From: an uncultured bacterium
GTDB lineage: Bacteria; Verrucomicrobiota; Lentisphaeria; Victivallales; Victivallaceae
DNA: 64,000 bases
Assembly (NCBI GenBank): GCA_900551245.1
Contig: URVC01000004.1
Span: 62,001-126,000, forward strand
Direction of reading: 5' to 3'
Under the pieces are notes generated by a model. That model searched no databases. It was not told the origin of the DNA and was given only the letters and a program-made list of their open reading frames with translations. The translations under genes were made by a program, and so were the position numbers. Of this stretch, positions 1-9,012 are shown piece after piece. Numbering within the stretch: position 1 is the stretch's first letter; the number at the start of each line of letters is the position of its first letter.

Positions 1-1379
1 AACAACAGCTTTCCGCCCGGCAGCTGCAGTCGCTCGAACTGCTCAATCTGCCGCTGCTCGACCTGGAGGAACGGCTGTCACAGGAACTCGCCGCCAACCC
101 CATGCTCGAAGCCGAATCCGAAGAGGAGTGGCAGGAGCCGGCGGCGGAACCCGCCCCCGACCCCGAACCGGAAGACGAGGCGACCCTCGACGAACGCGCC
201 GCCGAATCCGAAGAGTGGGCCGACGAACTGCCGATGCCGCCCGGCACCGGAGAGAACGGCCCCTCCGGCGAACAGCAGGAGTATATGCTCAACTCCCTCG
301 CCAGCGCTCCGACGCTGCAGGACCAGCTCTCCGCCGAACTCGCCCTCACGCCGCTGCCGCCGCGCATCAGAAAACTGGCCGAAGAGGCGGTTTGCAGCAT
401 CGACGACTCCGGTTATCTGCGGACGACCGCGGCGGATCTGGCCATGAGTTCCGACGCCACGGTGGACGAAGCTGAGGAGGCGATCCGCGTGATTCAGGGG
501 TTCGACCCGCCCGGGGTCGGCTGCCGCGACCTCGCCGAGTGTCTGCGGCTCCAGCTCGAACGAAAGAAAGCGCTCACGCCGCTCCTGGCGGAACTCCTCG
601 AGCATCACCTGGACGACATCGCCCGCAACCGGCTGCCCCAGCTGGCCAAAGCTCTGCACATCTCGATGGAGGAGTTGAATGCGGCGCTCGCGGAGCTGCG
701 CAAACTCAATCCGTTCCCCGGTTCGGCATTCGCCCCGGGCAATTCCGAATTCGTCCTGCCGGAGGTGACGATCGTGCGGAAGGAGGACGGCTCCTACGAA
801 GCACTGCCGCGACGGAACGGCCTGCCGAAACTTTTCCTCGCGGAACGCTATCTCAAACTGCTGGAAAATCCGGACCTCTCCCCCGAGGACCGCGCCTATC
901 TGCGCGAAAAACTCCAGCAGGCGCGCGAGCTCATGCGTGCACTGGATCTGCGCCAGAGCACCATCGTGCGGATTGCCGACGTCATCATCCGCACCCAGCG
1001 CGATTTTCTCGACCGGGGAGTGGAATATCTCAAGCCGTTGACGATGAAGCAGGCGGGCGACATGCTCGATCTGCACGAAACCACCGTCAGCCGGGCGGTG
1101 GCGGGGAAGTACGTCGAGACCCCGCAGGGGATCTTCCCCTTCAAGTACTTCTTCACCGCCGGGTTCACCGGCGAAGACGGTCAGGAGCTCTCCAACCGGG
1201 CGGTCATGGAGAAGATCCGCGAGCTCATCGGCAAGGAGAATCCGGCCAGGCCGCTCTCCGACGAACAGCTCGCCCAACAGCTCAAGGCGGAGGGGCTCGC
1301 CGTCGCCCGGCGCACCGTCGCCAAATACCGCGAACAGCTGAACATCCCCTCCTCCAGCCTGCGGAAAAAGCATCTCTGA
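1..1379 (+). CDS. rpoN: RNA polymerase sigma-54 factor, 5' end outside the window
   Basis: Sigma-54 recruits RNA polymerase to -24/-12 promoters that need an AAA+ activator. The frame is open from base 3 at the left edge and begins in the Gln/Leu-rich region I (QQLSARQLQSLELLN), so only a few N-terminal residues are missing. A very acidic region II follows at about 110-240. The core-binding domain comes next, then a helix-turn-helix near 1045-1105 (QAGDMLDLHETTVSRAV). The RpoN box (ARRTVAKYR), which reads the -24 element, lies near 1300-1335, and the protein ends normally about 15 residues later. The first ATG in frame (102) is not the true start. The gene is convergent with the murC-like gene, 15 bp away, and no terminator is evident between them. 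Confidence 0.96.
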   Translation, partial: QQLSARQLQSLELLNLPLLDLEERLSQELAANPMLEAESEEEWQEPAAEPAPDPEPEDEATLDERAAESEEWADELPMPPGTGENGPSGEQQEYMLNSLASAPTLQDQLSAELALTPLPPRIRKLAEEAVCSIDDSGYLRTTAADLAMSSDATVDEAEEAIRVIQGFDPPGVGCRDLAECLRLQLERKKALTPLLAELLEHHLDDIARNRLPQLAKALHISMEELNAALAELRKLNPFPGSAFAPGNSEFVLPEVTIVRKEDGSYEALPRRNGLPKLFLAERYLKLLENPDLSPEDRAYLREKLQQARELMRALDLRQSTIVRIADVIIRTQRDFLDRGVEYLKPLTMKQAGDMLDLHETTVSRAVAGKYVETPQGIFPFKYFFTAGFTGEDGQELSNRAVMEKIRELIGKENPARPLSDEQLAQQLKAEGLAVARRTVAKYREQLNIPSSSLRKKHL

Positions 1380-1394
1380 AGCGGCCGGAACCCG

Positions 1395-2918
1395 TCAGCA
1401 GGTGAGTGAGGCGGCGAAATCGCTGAGCGAATTGTCCCGTGCGCCCATGATGACGATGAGGTCGCCGGGATGGGTCGACAACAGCAGAAAATCGGTCAGC
1501 GTCTCCCGGTCGGGGAAGGTCATGAACCGCTCCGGACGGCGCGACGCCGCCTTCCACTCCCGGCACACCTCCTCCGCGGTCGGCTGGAACGAGGAGGTTC
1601 CGCCCGCATAATAGGGCGGCAGCAGAATGAACCGGTCACGGGCGCGCAACTCCCCCTCCAGATCGCGGAAAAGCTCGTCGCGCATGAAGCCGAACGGCTT
1701 GAATCCGTGCGGTTGAAACACCGCGTACAGATCGCCCGAAGCGAGCTCGCGCATCGCCCGCAGACAGGCGAGAATCTTCTCCGGATTGTGCGCGTAGTCG
1801 TCGTAGACGAGCGCGCCCGACGAAGTGGTTCCGGCGAAGTCATTCCGCCGCCAGACCCCGTCGAAGCGCTCCAGCGCCTCGAGCACCTCCTCCGTTTCGA
1901 AGCCGATCATCTCCAGCAACGCGTCGATCGCCAGCGCGTTCATCGCGGTGTGAAATCCGCCCTGCGGCAGGGCGAGACGGCGGCCGCCGGTGAACTCCGC
2001 CAGCGGGGTGCGGCTCTCAATCCGGCACTCCTCGGAGTGGAGGCCGTAGATGGAGAGCAGATTGTTCGCCCCTTCGGCGTCGAGCGCGGCGCGGTCGCCG
2101 GACGGGGCAATTCGAGCCCGGCGGCCGTGGCAGTAGATCGCCTCGGCGCGGGTGGCAATCCGGTAGTCGACCACGGCGTAGCGGGAATCGGGACGCGGTT
2201 CGGCGTCGATGATCCGGATTTCCAGCCCGGCCGGCAGCAGGTCGCGCACCGCCTCATAGACGCCACGCTCCAGCACCGCGCCCTTCCGGACATGGCGGAG
2301 GAACTCGGCGAAAACGCGCGCCAGCTCCGCCTTGTCGTAATGGTCGGTCCCCATGTTGAGAACGATCGCATAATCGGGCGAATAGCGCACGAGGCTCTTG
2401 TCGCTTTCATCCGCCTCAAACACGAAATATTTCCCTCCGCCGGGCCGGTAGTTTCCGGCGAAGCGGCCGCCCCGGAACCGCTTGATCAGCGCCCCGTCAA
2501 GGCAGGCGGGATCGGCCCCGAGATTGGTCAGCGTCTCGGCAAGATACGCGGTCACCGTGCTCTTGCCGCAGCTGCCGGTCACCGCGATGGTGCAGTTGAA
2601 ATGCGATTCGCCGATCACCCGTTCGAGCAGTTCGGAACGGTGAAGCCGGGGAATCCCCTCCCCCGCGAGAAAATCCGGATTGTCCTCCTCGATCGCCGTG
2701 GAGTAGACCAGAAAATCCGGCCGGGAGGCGCGCACGCCGGAGCCGTCCTGCGGATAGATCGTGATTCCCTGCAGTTCGAGCGCGTCGATAATCCGCCGGT
2801 TCTCCGGGCGGTCCGCCCCGCGGTCACTGCCGGTAACCCGATAGCCGCTGTCGGCGCACATGGCGGCCAGTCCGCTCATGCCGATGCCGCCGATGCCGAT
2901 AAAATGCAGATGAATCAT
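1395..2918 (-). CDS. murC: MurC-like UDP-N-acetylmuramate--L-alanine ligase (Mur ligase family)
   Basis: Mur ligases join an amino acid to UDP-MurNAc in the cytoplasm using ATP. The 507-residue product has the N-terminal Rossmann motif HFIGIGGIGMSGLA typical of MurC, an ATP loop at residues 115-121 (GSCGKST), the central segment FEADESD, and the C-terminal VYDDYAHNPEKI and FQPHGFKPF blocks. The usual MurC loop is GTHGKTT, so this is a divergent member; an Mpl-type ligase is a less likely alternative because the N-terminus is MurC-like. I chose the ATG at 2918 because a strong AGGGGGG ribosome site precedes it and the family motif begins at once. The open frame reaches upstream to 2987. It lies 65 bp downstream of ftsI and is probably the last gene of the mraZ operon. 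Confidence 0.85.
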   Translation of the reverse strand: MIHLHFIGIGGIGMSGLAAMCADSGYRVTGSDRGADRPENRRIIDALELQGITIYPQDGSGVRASRPDFLVYSTAIEEDNPDFLAGEGIPRLHRSELLERVIGESHFNCTIAVTGSCGKSTVTAYLAETLTNLGADPACLDGALIKRFRGGRFAGNYRPGGGKYFVFEADESDKSLVRYSPDYAIVLNMGTDHYDKAELARVFAEFLRHVRKGAVLERGVYEAVRDLLPAGLEIRIIDAEPRPDSRYAVVDYRIATRAEAIYCHGRRARIAPSGDRAALDAEGANNLLSIYGLHSEECRIESRTPLAEFTGGRRLALPQGGFHTAMNALAIDALLEMIGFETEEVLEALERFDGVWRRNDFAGTTSSGALVYDDYAHNPEKILACLRAMRELASGDLYAVFQPHGFKPFGFMRDELFRDLEGELRARDRFILLPPYYAGGTSSFQPTAEEVCREWKAASRRPERFMTFPDRETLTDFLLLSTHPGDLIVIMGARDNSLSDFAASLTC

Positions 2919-2983
2919 CGTCCCCCCCCTTTCGGAAACAAAAGAGAACCCGTTCCGGCCGGTCCGCCGGAAAAGAGCAGTTC

Positions 2984-4825
2984 TCATGGTGTCTGCCTCG
3001 CTGTTTTTCCCTTGCCGGCTTCCAGCAATGCCGGATCCGGCTGAATGTTCAAATGACGCAGTACCCGCGTCATGGTTGCTTTGAACGTCGGCGCCGCCAC
3101 CGTGGAGGCGTAGTAGGCCCCCTTCGGCTCATCGACCGTCACCAGCATGACCAGCGCCGGGGAGCGGGCGGGAACAAATCCGACGAAACTGGAAAAATAT
3201 TTGCCCGAGGCGTATCCCCGCCCCGGAATGTATTTGCGGCTGGTCCCGGTCTTGCCCGCCACCTCGTAGCCCGGAATCGCCGCCCGGACCGCGGTTCCTC
3301 CCGGCTGGGTCACGCGAATCATCATCTCGATCAGCTGGCGGTGCGCCTCCGGGTGATCGAAGAGCGGAACCGGTTCCGGAACCGGCATCCGGGTGACCGC
3401 CCCGGTCTCCGGGTCGACAATGCGGTCGATCAGCCGGAGCGTCGGCAGTTTTCCGCCGTTGGCCAGCGCGCAGTAGGCGCGGAGCATCTGAAGCGGCGAA
3501 ACACGCACGCCGTATCCGATGGGGAACCGGGTGATCGAAAGCCCGTCCCAGCGGCGGACCGGCGGCAGAAGCCCCCGGGTCTCCAGCGGAAACGGCAGAC
3601 CCGTCTTCGACCCGAACCCGAACAATCTCAGCGCGTAATAAACCCGCTGTTCACCGAGCATCATCGCCACCTTCGCCGTGCCGACGTTACTGGATTTCTG
3701 GATCACCCCGGCAACCGTCAGCTTGTCGTAGGGGTGGGAGTCGCGCAACACCTTCCCGAGGTAGACCCACGCGCCCTTGTCGCAATCGATCACCGTATCC
3801 GGCGTGACCACCCCCCAGTCGAGCGCCTTGCCGATGGTGAAGGGCTTGATGATCGAACCGGGTTCGATACCATCCTCGGCGATGCGGGTGCGGGCCGCCG
3901 CCGCACTGAAAGTGGAGCGGTCGTTCGGATTGAAGGTCGGGCGCTGTGCAATGGCGAGGATGTTTCCGGTCTTCGGATCGGCGATCGCCGCGTAGAGTGT
4001 CGCCGGCTGCCACTTGGCATAGGTCGCGTCGAGCTCCTCCTCCAGAATCGCCTGAATCGGTTCCCGGACGGTGAGATAGATGTTCTTTCCATCCCGGCTC
4101 TCCTTGATGAGTTCGTGGAGTCCGTAGGAGAGCGGCAGTCCGTCGAGCGTGCGTTCGTAACGCTCCCGCCCGGTATCGCCAGTCATCTGCCGGTTCAGCT
4201 GTTTTTCCAGACCGATCTGCGGCACGTCGCTGTCGTCGACGACGTTGGTGTAGCCGAGCACGTTGGAAAGCATCGCCCCCTTGGGATAGGTCCGCATGTA
4301 GCCATCGCGGAAAAAGAGCGCGTTGATCCGGTTCACCCGGACCTGTTCCCGGATCTTCGCAGCCTCATCGAGCGACGCGCGCTTCTCAATTACCGCGTAA
4401 CGGGAGGGCACCATCATCGGGGTGCCATCCGGATTGGTCAGCGCCTCCCCCTTCGCCCCCCGCTTGACACGCAGCGGATTGAGCCGCTTGTAGAAATAGT
4501 TGTAGTCGCGGCCGAGATGCTTGGCGAGAATGAACGCCAGTTTCCGCCGCTGCGCCTCCCCGGTCAGATTGCCGGGATCGGCGGTGATGGAGACGCAGGG
4601 ACTGTTGCTGACCAGCAGGTTCCCCGACATATCGAAGATCTCCCCGCGCTTGCCGCTGGTGACGCGGGTGGCGGTGTACCGGGCCCGGGCCTTCTGCAGA
4701 TATTCCGCATGGGACTTCACCTGCACGATGTAGAGCCGGGCGATCAGATACCCCGCCACCGGCACCAGCAGCAGAGCGGCCGCAAACTTCATGCGGAAGC
4801 GGATGCTGTCATTGCTGCTCAACAT
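2984..4825 (-). CDS. ftsI: Penicillin-binding protein, FtsI/PBP3-like septal transpeptidase
   Basis: This 613-residue class B penicillin-binding protein should cross-link septal peptidoglycan in the periplasm. One N-terminal membrane segment is visible (FAAALLLVPVAGYLIARLYI). A PBP dimerisation domain (RGEIFDMSGNLL, near residue 55) follows, and then the transpeptidase domain with all three active-site motifs: SIIK near residue 323, SSN (QKSSNVGTAK) and KTG (AGKTGTSRK). No PASTA domain follows. The ATG at 4825 is preceded by CAGGA at good spacing; a TTG two codons upstream is less likely. It lies between the ftsL-like and murC-like genes in the same orientation, as in division/cell-wall clusters. 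Confidence 0.93.
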   Translation of the reverse strand: MLSSNDSIRFRMKFAAALLLVPVAGYLIARLYIVQVKSHAEYLQKARARYTATRVTSGKRGEIFDMSGNLLVSNSPCVSITADPGNLTGEAQRRKLAFILAKHLGRDYNYFYKRLNPLRVKRGAKGEALTNPDGTPMMVPSRYAVIEKRASLDEAAKIREQVRVNRINALFFRDGYMRTYPKGAMLSNVLGYTNVVDDSDVPQIGLEKQLNRQMTGDTGRERYERTLDGLPLSYGLHELIKESRDGKNIYLTVREPIQAILEEELDATYAKWQPATLYAAIADPKTGNILAIAQRPTFNPNDRSTFSAAAARTRIAEDGIEPGSIIKPFTIGKALDWGVVTPDTVIDCDKGAWVYLGKVLRDSHPYDKLTVAGVIQKSSNVGTAKVAMMLGEQRVYYALRLFGFGSKTGLPFPLETRGLLPPVRRWDGLSITRFPIGYGVRVSPLQMLRAYCALANGGKLPTLRLIDRIVDPETGAVTRMPVPEPVPLFDHPEAHRQLIEMMIRVTQPGGTAVRAAIPGYEVAGKTGTSRKYIPGRGYASGKYFSSFVGFVPARSPALVMLVTVDEPKGAYYASTVAAPTFKATMTRVLRHLNIQPDPALLEAGKGKTARQTP

Positions 4826-4862
4826 GGGCAAAATCCTGCGAACCTGGAACCGCGGCCGCCGG

Positions 4863-5297
4863 TCAATTGCGCGCCGTGTTCGGCCGGCGTGCGGGCGCCG
4901 GAACCGCAGTGGCTACCGATTCCAGCGGCATGCGGGCCGCCTGTACCGGAGAGAGAATGGCGATCTTGCTGACCTGACCGGGCGCGGCTTCGTGAAGCCG
5001 GAGATCGAACCGGGCGATCATCGCCCGGATGTGCGGCCAGGCGCTGAGCTGTTCCCGGCGGATGCGAAGCTGGGCGATCTCCCGTTCCGTCTGATGCAGT
5101 TCGCGCTGCGTCCGGCGGATGGAACGTTCCGTCTCCGTAATCTTCTGATTGAGGAAAATATAGATGTTGAGCAACCCGGCCACTGCGCCCACGACAAAGG
5201 CGAAGCGGAAGACGGCTGACAGTTTCTCTCCCAGCGACCCCTGCCGGGCAGGACGGGCCTTGCGGACACATTTCGCTTTTCCGGGTTGAATGTTCAT
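4863..5297 (-). CDS. ftsL: FtsL-like small division protein
   Basis: This 144-residue protein has a short basic cytoplasmic N-terminus, one membrane segment (FAFVVGAVAGLLNIYIFL), and then a charged heptad-like coiled coil of about 50 residues (ITETERSIRRTQRELHQ...). It ends in an Ala/Pro-rich tail. The size, the topology and the position between rsmH and ftsI are those of FtsL, which joins FtsB and FtsQ in the divisome. FtsL sequences are poorly conserved, so the name rests mainly on synteny and topology. Start ATG 5297 has an AGGGAG site; an ATG eight codons upstream would overlap the end of rsmH and looks weaker. Confidence 0.78.
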   Translation of the reverse strand: MNIQPGKAKCVRKARPARQGSLGEKLSAVFRFAFVVGAVAGLLNIYIFLNQKITETERSIRRTQRELHQTEREIAQLRIRREQLSAWPHIRAMIARFDLRLHEAAPGQVSKIAILSPVQAARMPLESVATAVPAPARRPNTARN

Positions 5298-5322
5298 GTT
5301 GTTTCTCCCTGTATATCCCACG

Positions 5323-6279
5323 TTATTTCATCGATTTTTCTGCAATTTTCTCTGCCGCGCGCAGCCGGGCCGGCGCCGAACGCCGGTTGCTCTCCAATTC
5401 ATCCGGCTGTGCGGTGACCACCTTGCGGGTCAGCACCCGCAGCGACGGCGTCGCCCCGCAGACGCAGACCGGCAGTCCGGGCGGACAGGTGCATTCCGCC
5501 GCCGCGTCCCGGAAAAAGTTCTTCACAATCCGGTCCTCCAGCGAATGAAAACTGATCACCGCAATGCGTCCGCCGACCCGCAGCATCTCCACCGCCTCCG
5601 GCAGGACACGCTCCAGTTCGCCCAGTTCGTCGTTGACGAAGATCCGCAGCGCCTGAAACACCAGCGTCGGCGCCGGGAGACGCCCCTTCTTCGATTTGCC
5701 GAGCACATCGTCGCACAGCGCCACCAGATCGGCGGTGGTTGCGAACGGCTTCTCCTCCCGCCGGGCGACGACCGCCGCCGCCAGCCGGCGCGTACCGGAG
5801 AGTTCACCGTATTCCCGGAACACCCGGGCAAGTTCCTCCTCGCTCCCGCGGTTCAGGAAACGGCTCGCCGTGAGCGCCTCCCGCCGGTCCATGCGCATGT
5901 CGAGCGGACCGTCGGCCCGCCATGAAAATCCACGCTCCGGCTGATCGAGCTGCGGCGAAGAGACGCCGATATCCAGCAGGATGCCATCCACCTCCATCCA
6001 GCCCTTTTCGCGCGCGTACAGCGCCAGGTCCGAATAGTTGCCGCGCACCAGCGTCACACGATCCTTCGCAAATGCGAGCGTCTCCGCCGCCTTCTCCAGC
6101 GCGGCGTCGTCGCGGTCGATTCCGAGCAGTTCCAGCTGCGGATAGCGCCGGAGCAGCTGAGCGCTGTGCCCGCCGCCGCCGACCGTGCCGTCGATCAGAC
6201 GCGCCGGAGCATCCGGAAACACGAGGTACTCCATCACCTCCCGGCTGAGCACCGGCACATGTTCAAATTCTCCGCTCAC
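5323..6279 (-). CDS. rsmH: 16S rRNA (cytosine-1402 N4) methyltransferase
   Basis: RsmH (MraW) methylates the N4 of C1402 in 16S rRNA using S-adenosylmethionine. The N-terminus HVPVLSREVMEYL is followed by the SAM-binding loop DGTVGGGGHS. Further family blocks are GILLDIGVSSPQLD, PERGFSWRADGPLDMRM, FQALRIFVNDELGEL and VISFHSLEDRIVK. Its 318 residues are the usual length. The start is a GTG at 6279, three bases after the mraZ stop, with AGGTGA close upstream. It is the second gene of the mraZ cluster. Confidence 0.96.
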   Translation of the reverse strand: MSGEFEHVPVLSREVMEYLVFPDAPARLIDGTVGGGGHSAQLLRRYPQLELLGIDRDDAALEKAAETLAFAKDRVTLVRGNYSDLALYAREKGWMEVDGILLDIGVSSPQLDQPERGFSWRADGPLDMRMDRREALTASRFLNRGSEEELARVFREYGELSGTRRLAAAVVARREEKPFATTADLVALCDDVLGKSKKGRLPAPTLVFQALRIFVNDELGELERVLPEAVEMLRVGGRIAVISFHSLEDRIVKNFFRDAAAECTCPPGLPVCVCGATPSLRVLTRKVVTAQPDELESNRRSAPARLRAAEKIAEKSMK

Positions 6280-6282
6280 GTC

Positions 6283-6792
6283 TCACCTCTTGCCCAGAAT
6301 TCCGCCCAGCAGCCCGGCGATGTCGCCGGAGTCGTCGCTGACCTTCTGAATCTCATCCAGATACATATTCAAACTCGCCTCGTCGTCCGGAACCACCCAG
6401 TTTTCCGGAGCGGTCAACCGGATGTGGGTGACCGCGCCAATCAGCTTGAGCTGAGTGCCGACGCCGATTTCATCGAGCATCTTCCGGTCGAGCGCGATCC
6501 GCCCCTGCTTGTCGCAGCGGCACTGCCGCGAACGCGACCCCAGATAGGCGAACGCCATCTGCATTTTCGGGTTGGCAATCGCCAGCTTCTTCGCCTTCTC
6601 GACAAACTCCAGAAAGGTCTGAATCGGCAGCAGCACCAGCGCCTTCCCGCGCGCGGGAATGAGCACCAGCTCGGTGTTCCCCTCCCGGTTCCGCCAGTCA
6701 CTCGGCAGAGAGACCCGGCACTGGGCATCCAGTGTGTGGTCGTATTCCCCGAGAAACAATCCCTGGAACAGTGTTGTCGCGTCAGACGCCAT
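6283..6792 (-). CDS. mraZ: Transcriptional regulator MraZ
   Basis: MraZ is the conserved first gene of division/cell-wall clusters and in characterised bacteria represses its own operon. The 169-residue protein shows two SpoVT/AbrB-like repeats: GEYDHTLDAQCRVSLPSDWR near residue 15 and a second around CDKQGRIALDRKMLDEIG near residue 85. The C-terminal extension of about 50 residues is acidic and ends in LLGGILGKR. The ATG at 6792 lies inside the last of four 10-bp repeats that probably are its own operator. An in-frame TGA just upstream rules out an earlier start. Confidence 0.95.
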   Translation of the reverse strand: MASDATTLFQGLFLGEYDHTLDAQCRVSLPSDWRNREGNTELVLIPARGKALVLLPIQTFLEFVEKAKKLAIANPKMQMAFAYLGSRSRQCRCDKQGRIALDRKMLDEIGVGTQLKLIGAVTHIRLTAPENWVVPDDEASLNMYLDEIQKVSDDSGDIAGLLGGILGKR

Positions 6793-6828
6793 CCCTAATC
6801 ATCCCTATTCATACCTATCTATACCTAT
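6789..6828 (-). promoter_or_regulatory. Four 10-bp direct repeats, probable MraZ operator
   Basis: Read on the minus strand, four 10-bp units follow one another exactly: ATAGGTATAG, ATAGGTATGA, ATAGGGATGA and TTAGGGATGG. The last contains the mraZ start codon. MraZ proteins elsewhere bind short G-rich direct repeats with about one helical turn periodicity, so autoregulation is the natural reading. The repeats cover the predicted transcription start and the ribosome-binding region. Confidence 0.75.
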
Positions 6829-6854
6829 TTTACTACAAAAACTCACTTTTGCAA
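6827..6854 (-). promoter_or_regulatory. Sigma70-type promoter of the mraZ cluster
   Basis: The minus strand carries TTGCAA (6854-6849), a 16-bp spacer and TAAAAT (6832-6827). The start point would fall near 6820, inside the MraZ repeats. Confidence 0.6.
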
Positions 6855-6924
6855 CTCTGGAACCATTTTTTTTACCGATTTTTTCCGCAGAAAACGCTTT
6901 TTGCGCAAAAATTCGCCGGACCGG

Positions 6925-6953
6925 TTGAAAATGCGGAGAGGCAAGGCTAAATT
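6925..6953 (+). promoter_or_regulatory. Sigma70-type promoter of the glycosyltransferase gene
   Basis: TTGAAA (6925-6930), a 17-bp spacer and TAAATT (6948-6953) put the start of transcription near 6960. This supports translation from 6991 rather than from the upstream in-frame codons at 6901 or 6931. Confidence 0.5.
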
Positions 6954-6990
6954 GAAGGTGGGTCCACAGGGCAAACAGAGGTCGACGATC

Positions 6991-9012
6991 ATGGCGTTAA
7001 AACGGCTCGGCAGTTCTGAAACGCTTCCGCTGATCCTGCTCGGCGGACTGCTCATTTTCTATGCCTGGAGCCTGCTGCACTACCTCGTGCCGGTCACCGG
7101 CGGAACCGATCAGAACGGCTACCACGTCTGCGCAAGAACCTTCAATCTGGAGGGCAGATTCTACCGGAAACCGATCGACAAACTCGAATTCATCGGCTCG
7201 ATGTGGGTGGTCAACGACCGGGGAGAATACTATCCGAAATACCCGCCCCTCTATCCCCTGCTGGCCGCGGGAATGAACGCGCTCCTAGGTCCGGGCGGCG
7301 GCTTCTACGCCACCTTGTGGGGCGCGGTGCTCGCGGCAGCCGGAATTTTCGCGCTCGCCCGCTTCTTTCTCGGGCCGTGGTACGCCCTCTTCGCCACCGC
7401 GGCGGCAATCTGTTCGCCGGTGCTGTCGGCACTCGCCGTCACCAAGAACTCCCATACGCCGAGCCTCACACTCTTCGTCTGGGGAATGGCGGCCTTCTTC
7501 ACCGCTCTCACGCCACAGAAGCGGGCGTGGCTCCGCTTTCTCACGGCGGCGATTGCCGGATTTCTGATCGCCTACTGCACCGGAATCCGCTACACCGACT
7601 TTCTGCTGATTCTGGTGCCGACAGCGGCGGCGCTCCTTTTCGCCCGGAAGACGAAACGCTGGATTCTCCTGGCCGGTCTGGCGGCGGGGGCGGCAATCCC
7701 CTTCGGCGCGATGGCGCTCTTTCACTGGCACGCCTACGGGGCGCCGTGGCGGAGCGGCTACTCTCTCACCGACGAGTCGAGCGCCTTCGTGCCCTCCTTC
7801 ATCCTCAGCAATCTGCGCATCTACGTGCCGGAATTTTTCCTCTCGGTCGTCGGGCCGCTCGGTGCCTTCGCCCTGCTCTTTTTCCGGTTCCGGTGGCGAC
7901 GGCTCCTCTTCTGGCTGGTCTGGATTGTGCCGACCTTCGTGCTCTATCTCATGTACTACTGGGCGCCGGAAGGGGGCGGCACCGGCGCGATGCGGTTTCT
8001 GGTGCCGCTGATTCCGGCGGTGCTTCTGCTCGCGCTGCTCTCGCTTCGACAGGTGGTGCGCCGTCTGCCGGGACGGCGGCTCGCCGCGCTCTCCCTCCTC
8101 GCCGTCGCCGCAGTGCAGTTCACCTGGGGGATCGTCGGTTCGGCAAAACTGTGCGAAAAGAAGGCGGTTGCGGATTTCCAGCATCTGGTCCGTCTGGAGG
8201 TGCTCCGCAACCGGATTCCGAAAGGAGCGGTCATCATCGCCAACGCGGGAATTCTCAACGAACTCGACTTCGAACGGCGCTGGCAGCTCTACCCCTCGTA
8301 CCTTCTGAACGTCAAACAGATTCAAAACACGATCAGCCGTTCCCTTGACGCGCAGGCGGCGGGCCTGCAGAAGGCAAGAGCCCTCGATCTGCGCGATGAA
8401 CTCGGCGGCCTCTCGTACGGAAAACTGTATGAAAAACTGCGGAACTTCTTCGAGGAGAAGCAAAAGTCCGGCCACCCCGTCTACTTCGTCGGGCGGACCT
8501 GGGAGGCGAACTCCTTCCGCCGCGCCTTTCACCGTCACTTCGAGCTGGAGGAGCTCGGGCTGATCACCGGAGAACGGCCGGCGCACATTCTGGTGCCGAT
8601 CCAGCGCAGCGCCACCCGCTTTCTGCCGGATAAAACCACCGTGCCGATGCAGCTGGGCGAGATCGTCAAGGTCGGTGCGAAGCGGAAAAAGGTCCTGCCG
8701 CTGAGCGACTCCGAACGGGTTCTGCAGCAGGAGCGCCGCGAAATCATGGAGCGTCTGGCGCCCGACAACGACGCGGAGATCCGCCGGGATCTGGAGCGGC
8801 TCGAAGCAATCCGCGACGAGGTGCAGTCGCTTCGCCGCTCCGCCGCGGAAGCCAGACGGCGCGCCGAACTCCGCCGGAAAGCGGCGGAAAAGCGCAAAGC
8901 AGAAGAGAAGCGCAAGGCGGCGGAAAAACGCAAGGCCGGCGGGAAAAAAGCGGTGCAGAAGCCCGTCACTGCCGCACCGGTAAAATCCCGCCCGGCCTCA
9001 GAGAAGAGGTAG
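6991..9012 (+). CDS. GT-C type integral membrane glycosyltransferase-like protein with basic coiled-coil tail
   Basis: The 673-residue protein has about ten hydrophobic segments over its first 380 residues. The first extracytoplasmic loop contains GGTDQNGYHVCARTF and then YYPKYPPLYPLL, resembling the loop of PMT/ArnT-like GT-C enzymes that use polyprenyl-phosphate sugars. An acidic GTD takes the position of the catalytic Asp. A soluble domain of about 170 residues follows, and the last 110 residues form a Lys/Glu/Arg/Ala-rich coiled coil (REIMERLAPD..., then KRKAEEKRKAAEKRKAGG). The acceptor is unknown. Start 6991 fits the promoter and an AGAGG site. The gene ends directly against the stop of the convergent hydrolase gene, with no spacer. 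Confidence 0.72.
   Translation: MALKRLGSSETLPLILLGGLLIFYAWSLLHYLVPVTGGTDQNGYHVCARTFNLEGRFYRKPIDKLEFIGSMWVVNDRGEYYPKYPPLYPLLAAGMNALLGPGGGFYATLWGAVLAAAGIFALARFFLGPWYALFATAAAICSPVLSALAVTKNSHTPSLTLFVWGMAAFFTALTPQKRAWLRFLTAAIAGFLIAYCTGIRYTDFLLILVPTAAALLFARKTKRWILLAGLAAGAAIPFGAMALFHWHAYGAPWRSGYSLTDESSAFVPSFILSNLRIYVPEFFLSVVGPLGAFALLFFRFRWRRLLFWLVWIVPTFVLYLMYYWAPEGGGTGAMRFLVPLIPAVLLLALLSLRQVVRRLPGRRLAALSLLAVAAVQFTWGIVGSAKLCEKKAVADFQHLVRLEVLRNRIPKGAVIIANAGILNELDFERRWQLYPSYLLNVKQIQNTISRSLDAQAAGLQKARALDLRDELGGLSYGKLYEKLRNFFEEKQKSGHPVYFVGRTWEANSFRRAFHRHFELEELGLITGERPAHILVPIQRSATRFLPDKTTVPMQLGEIVKVGAKRKKVLPLSDSERVLQQERREIMERLAPDNDAEIRRDLERLEAIRDEVQSLRRSAAEARRRAELRRKAAEKRKAEEKRKAAEKRKAGGKKAVQKPVTAAPVKSRPASEKR

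Noticed and set aside
2919..2987. Longer start for the murC-like gene at 2987
   Set aside because: The added residues match nothing in the family, and a strong ribosome site stands before 2918.
6789..6828. Possible small CRISPR-like repeat array
   Set aside because: Repeats are only 10 bp, contiguous and without spacers; they fit an MraZ operator.
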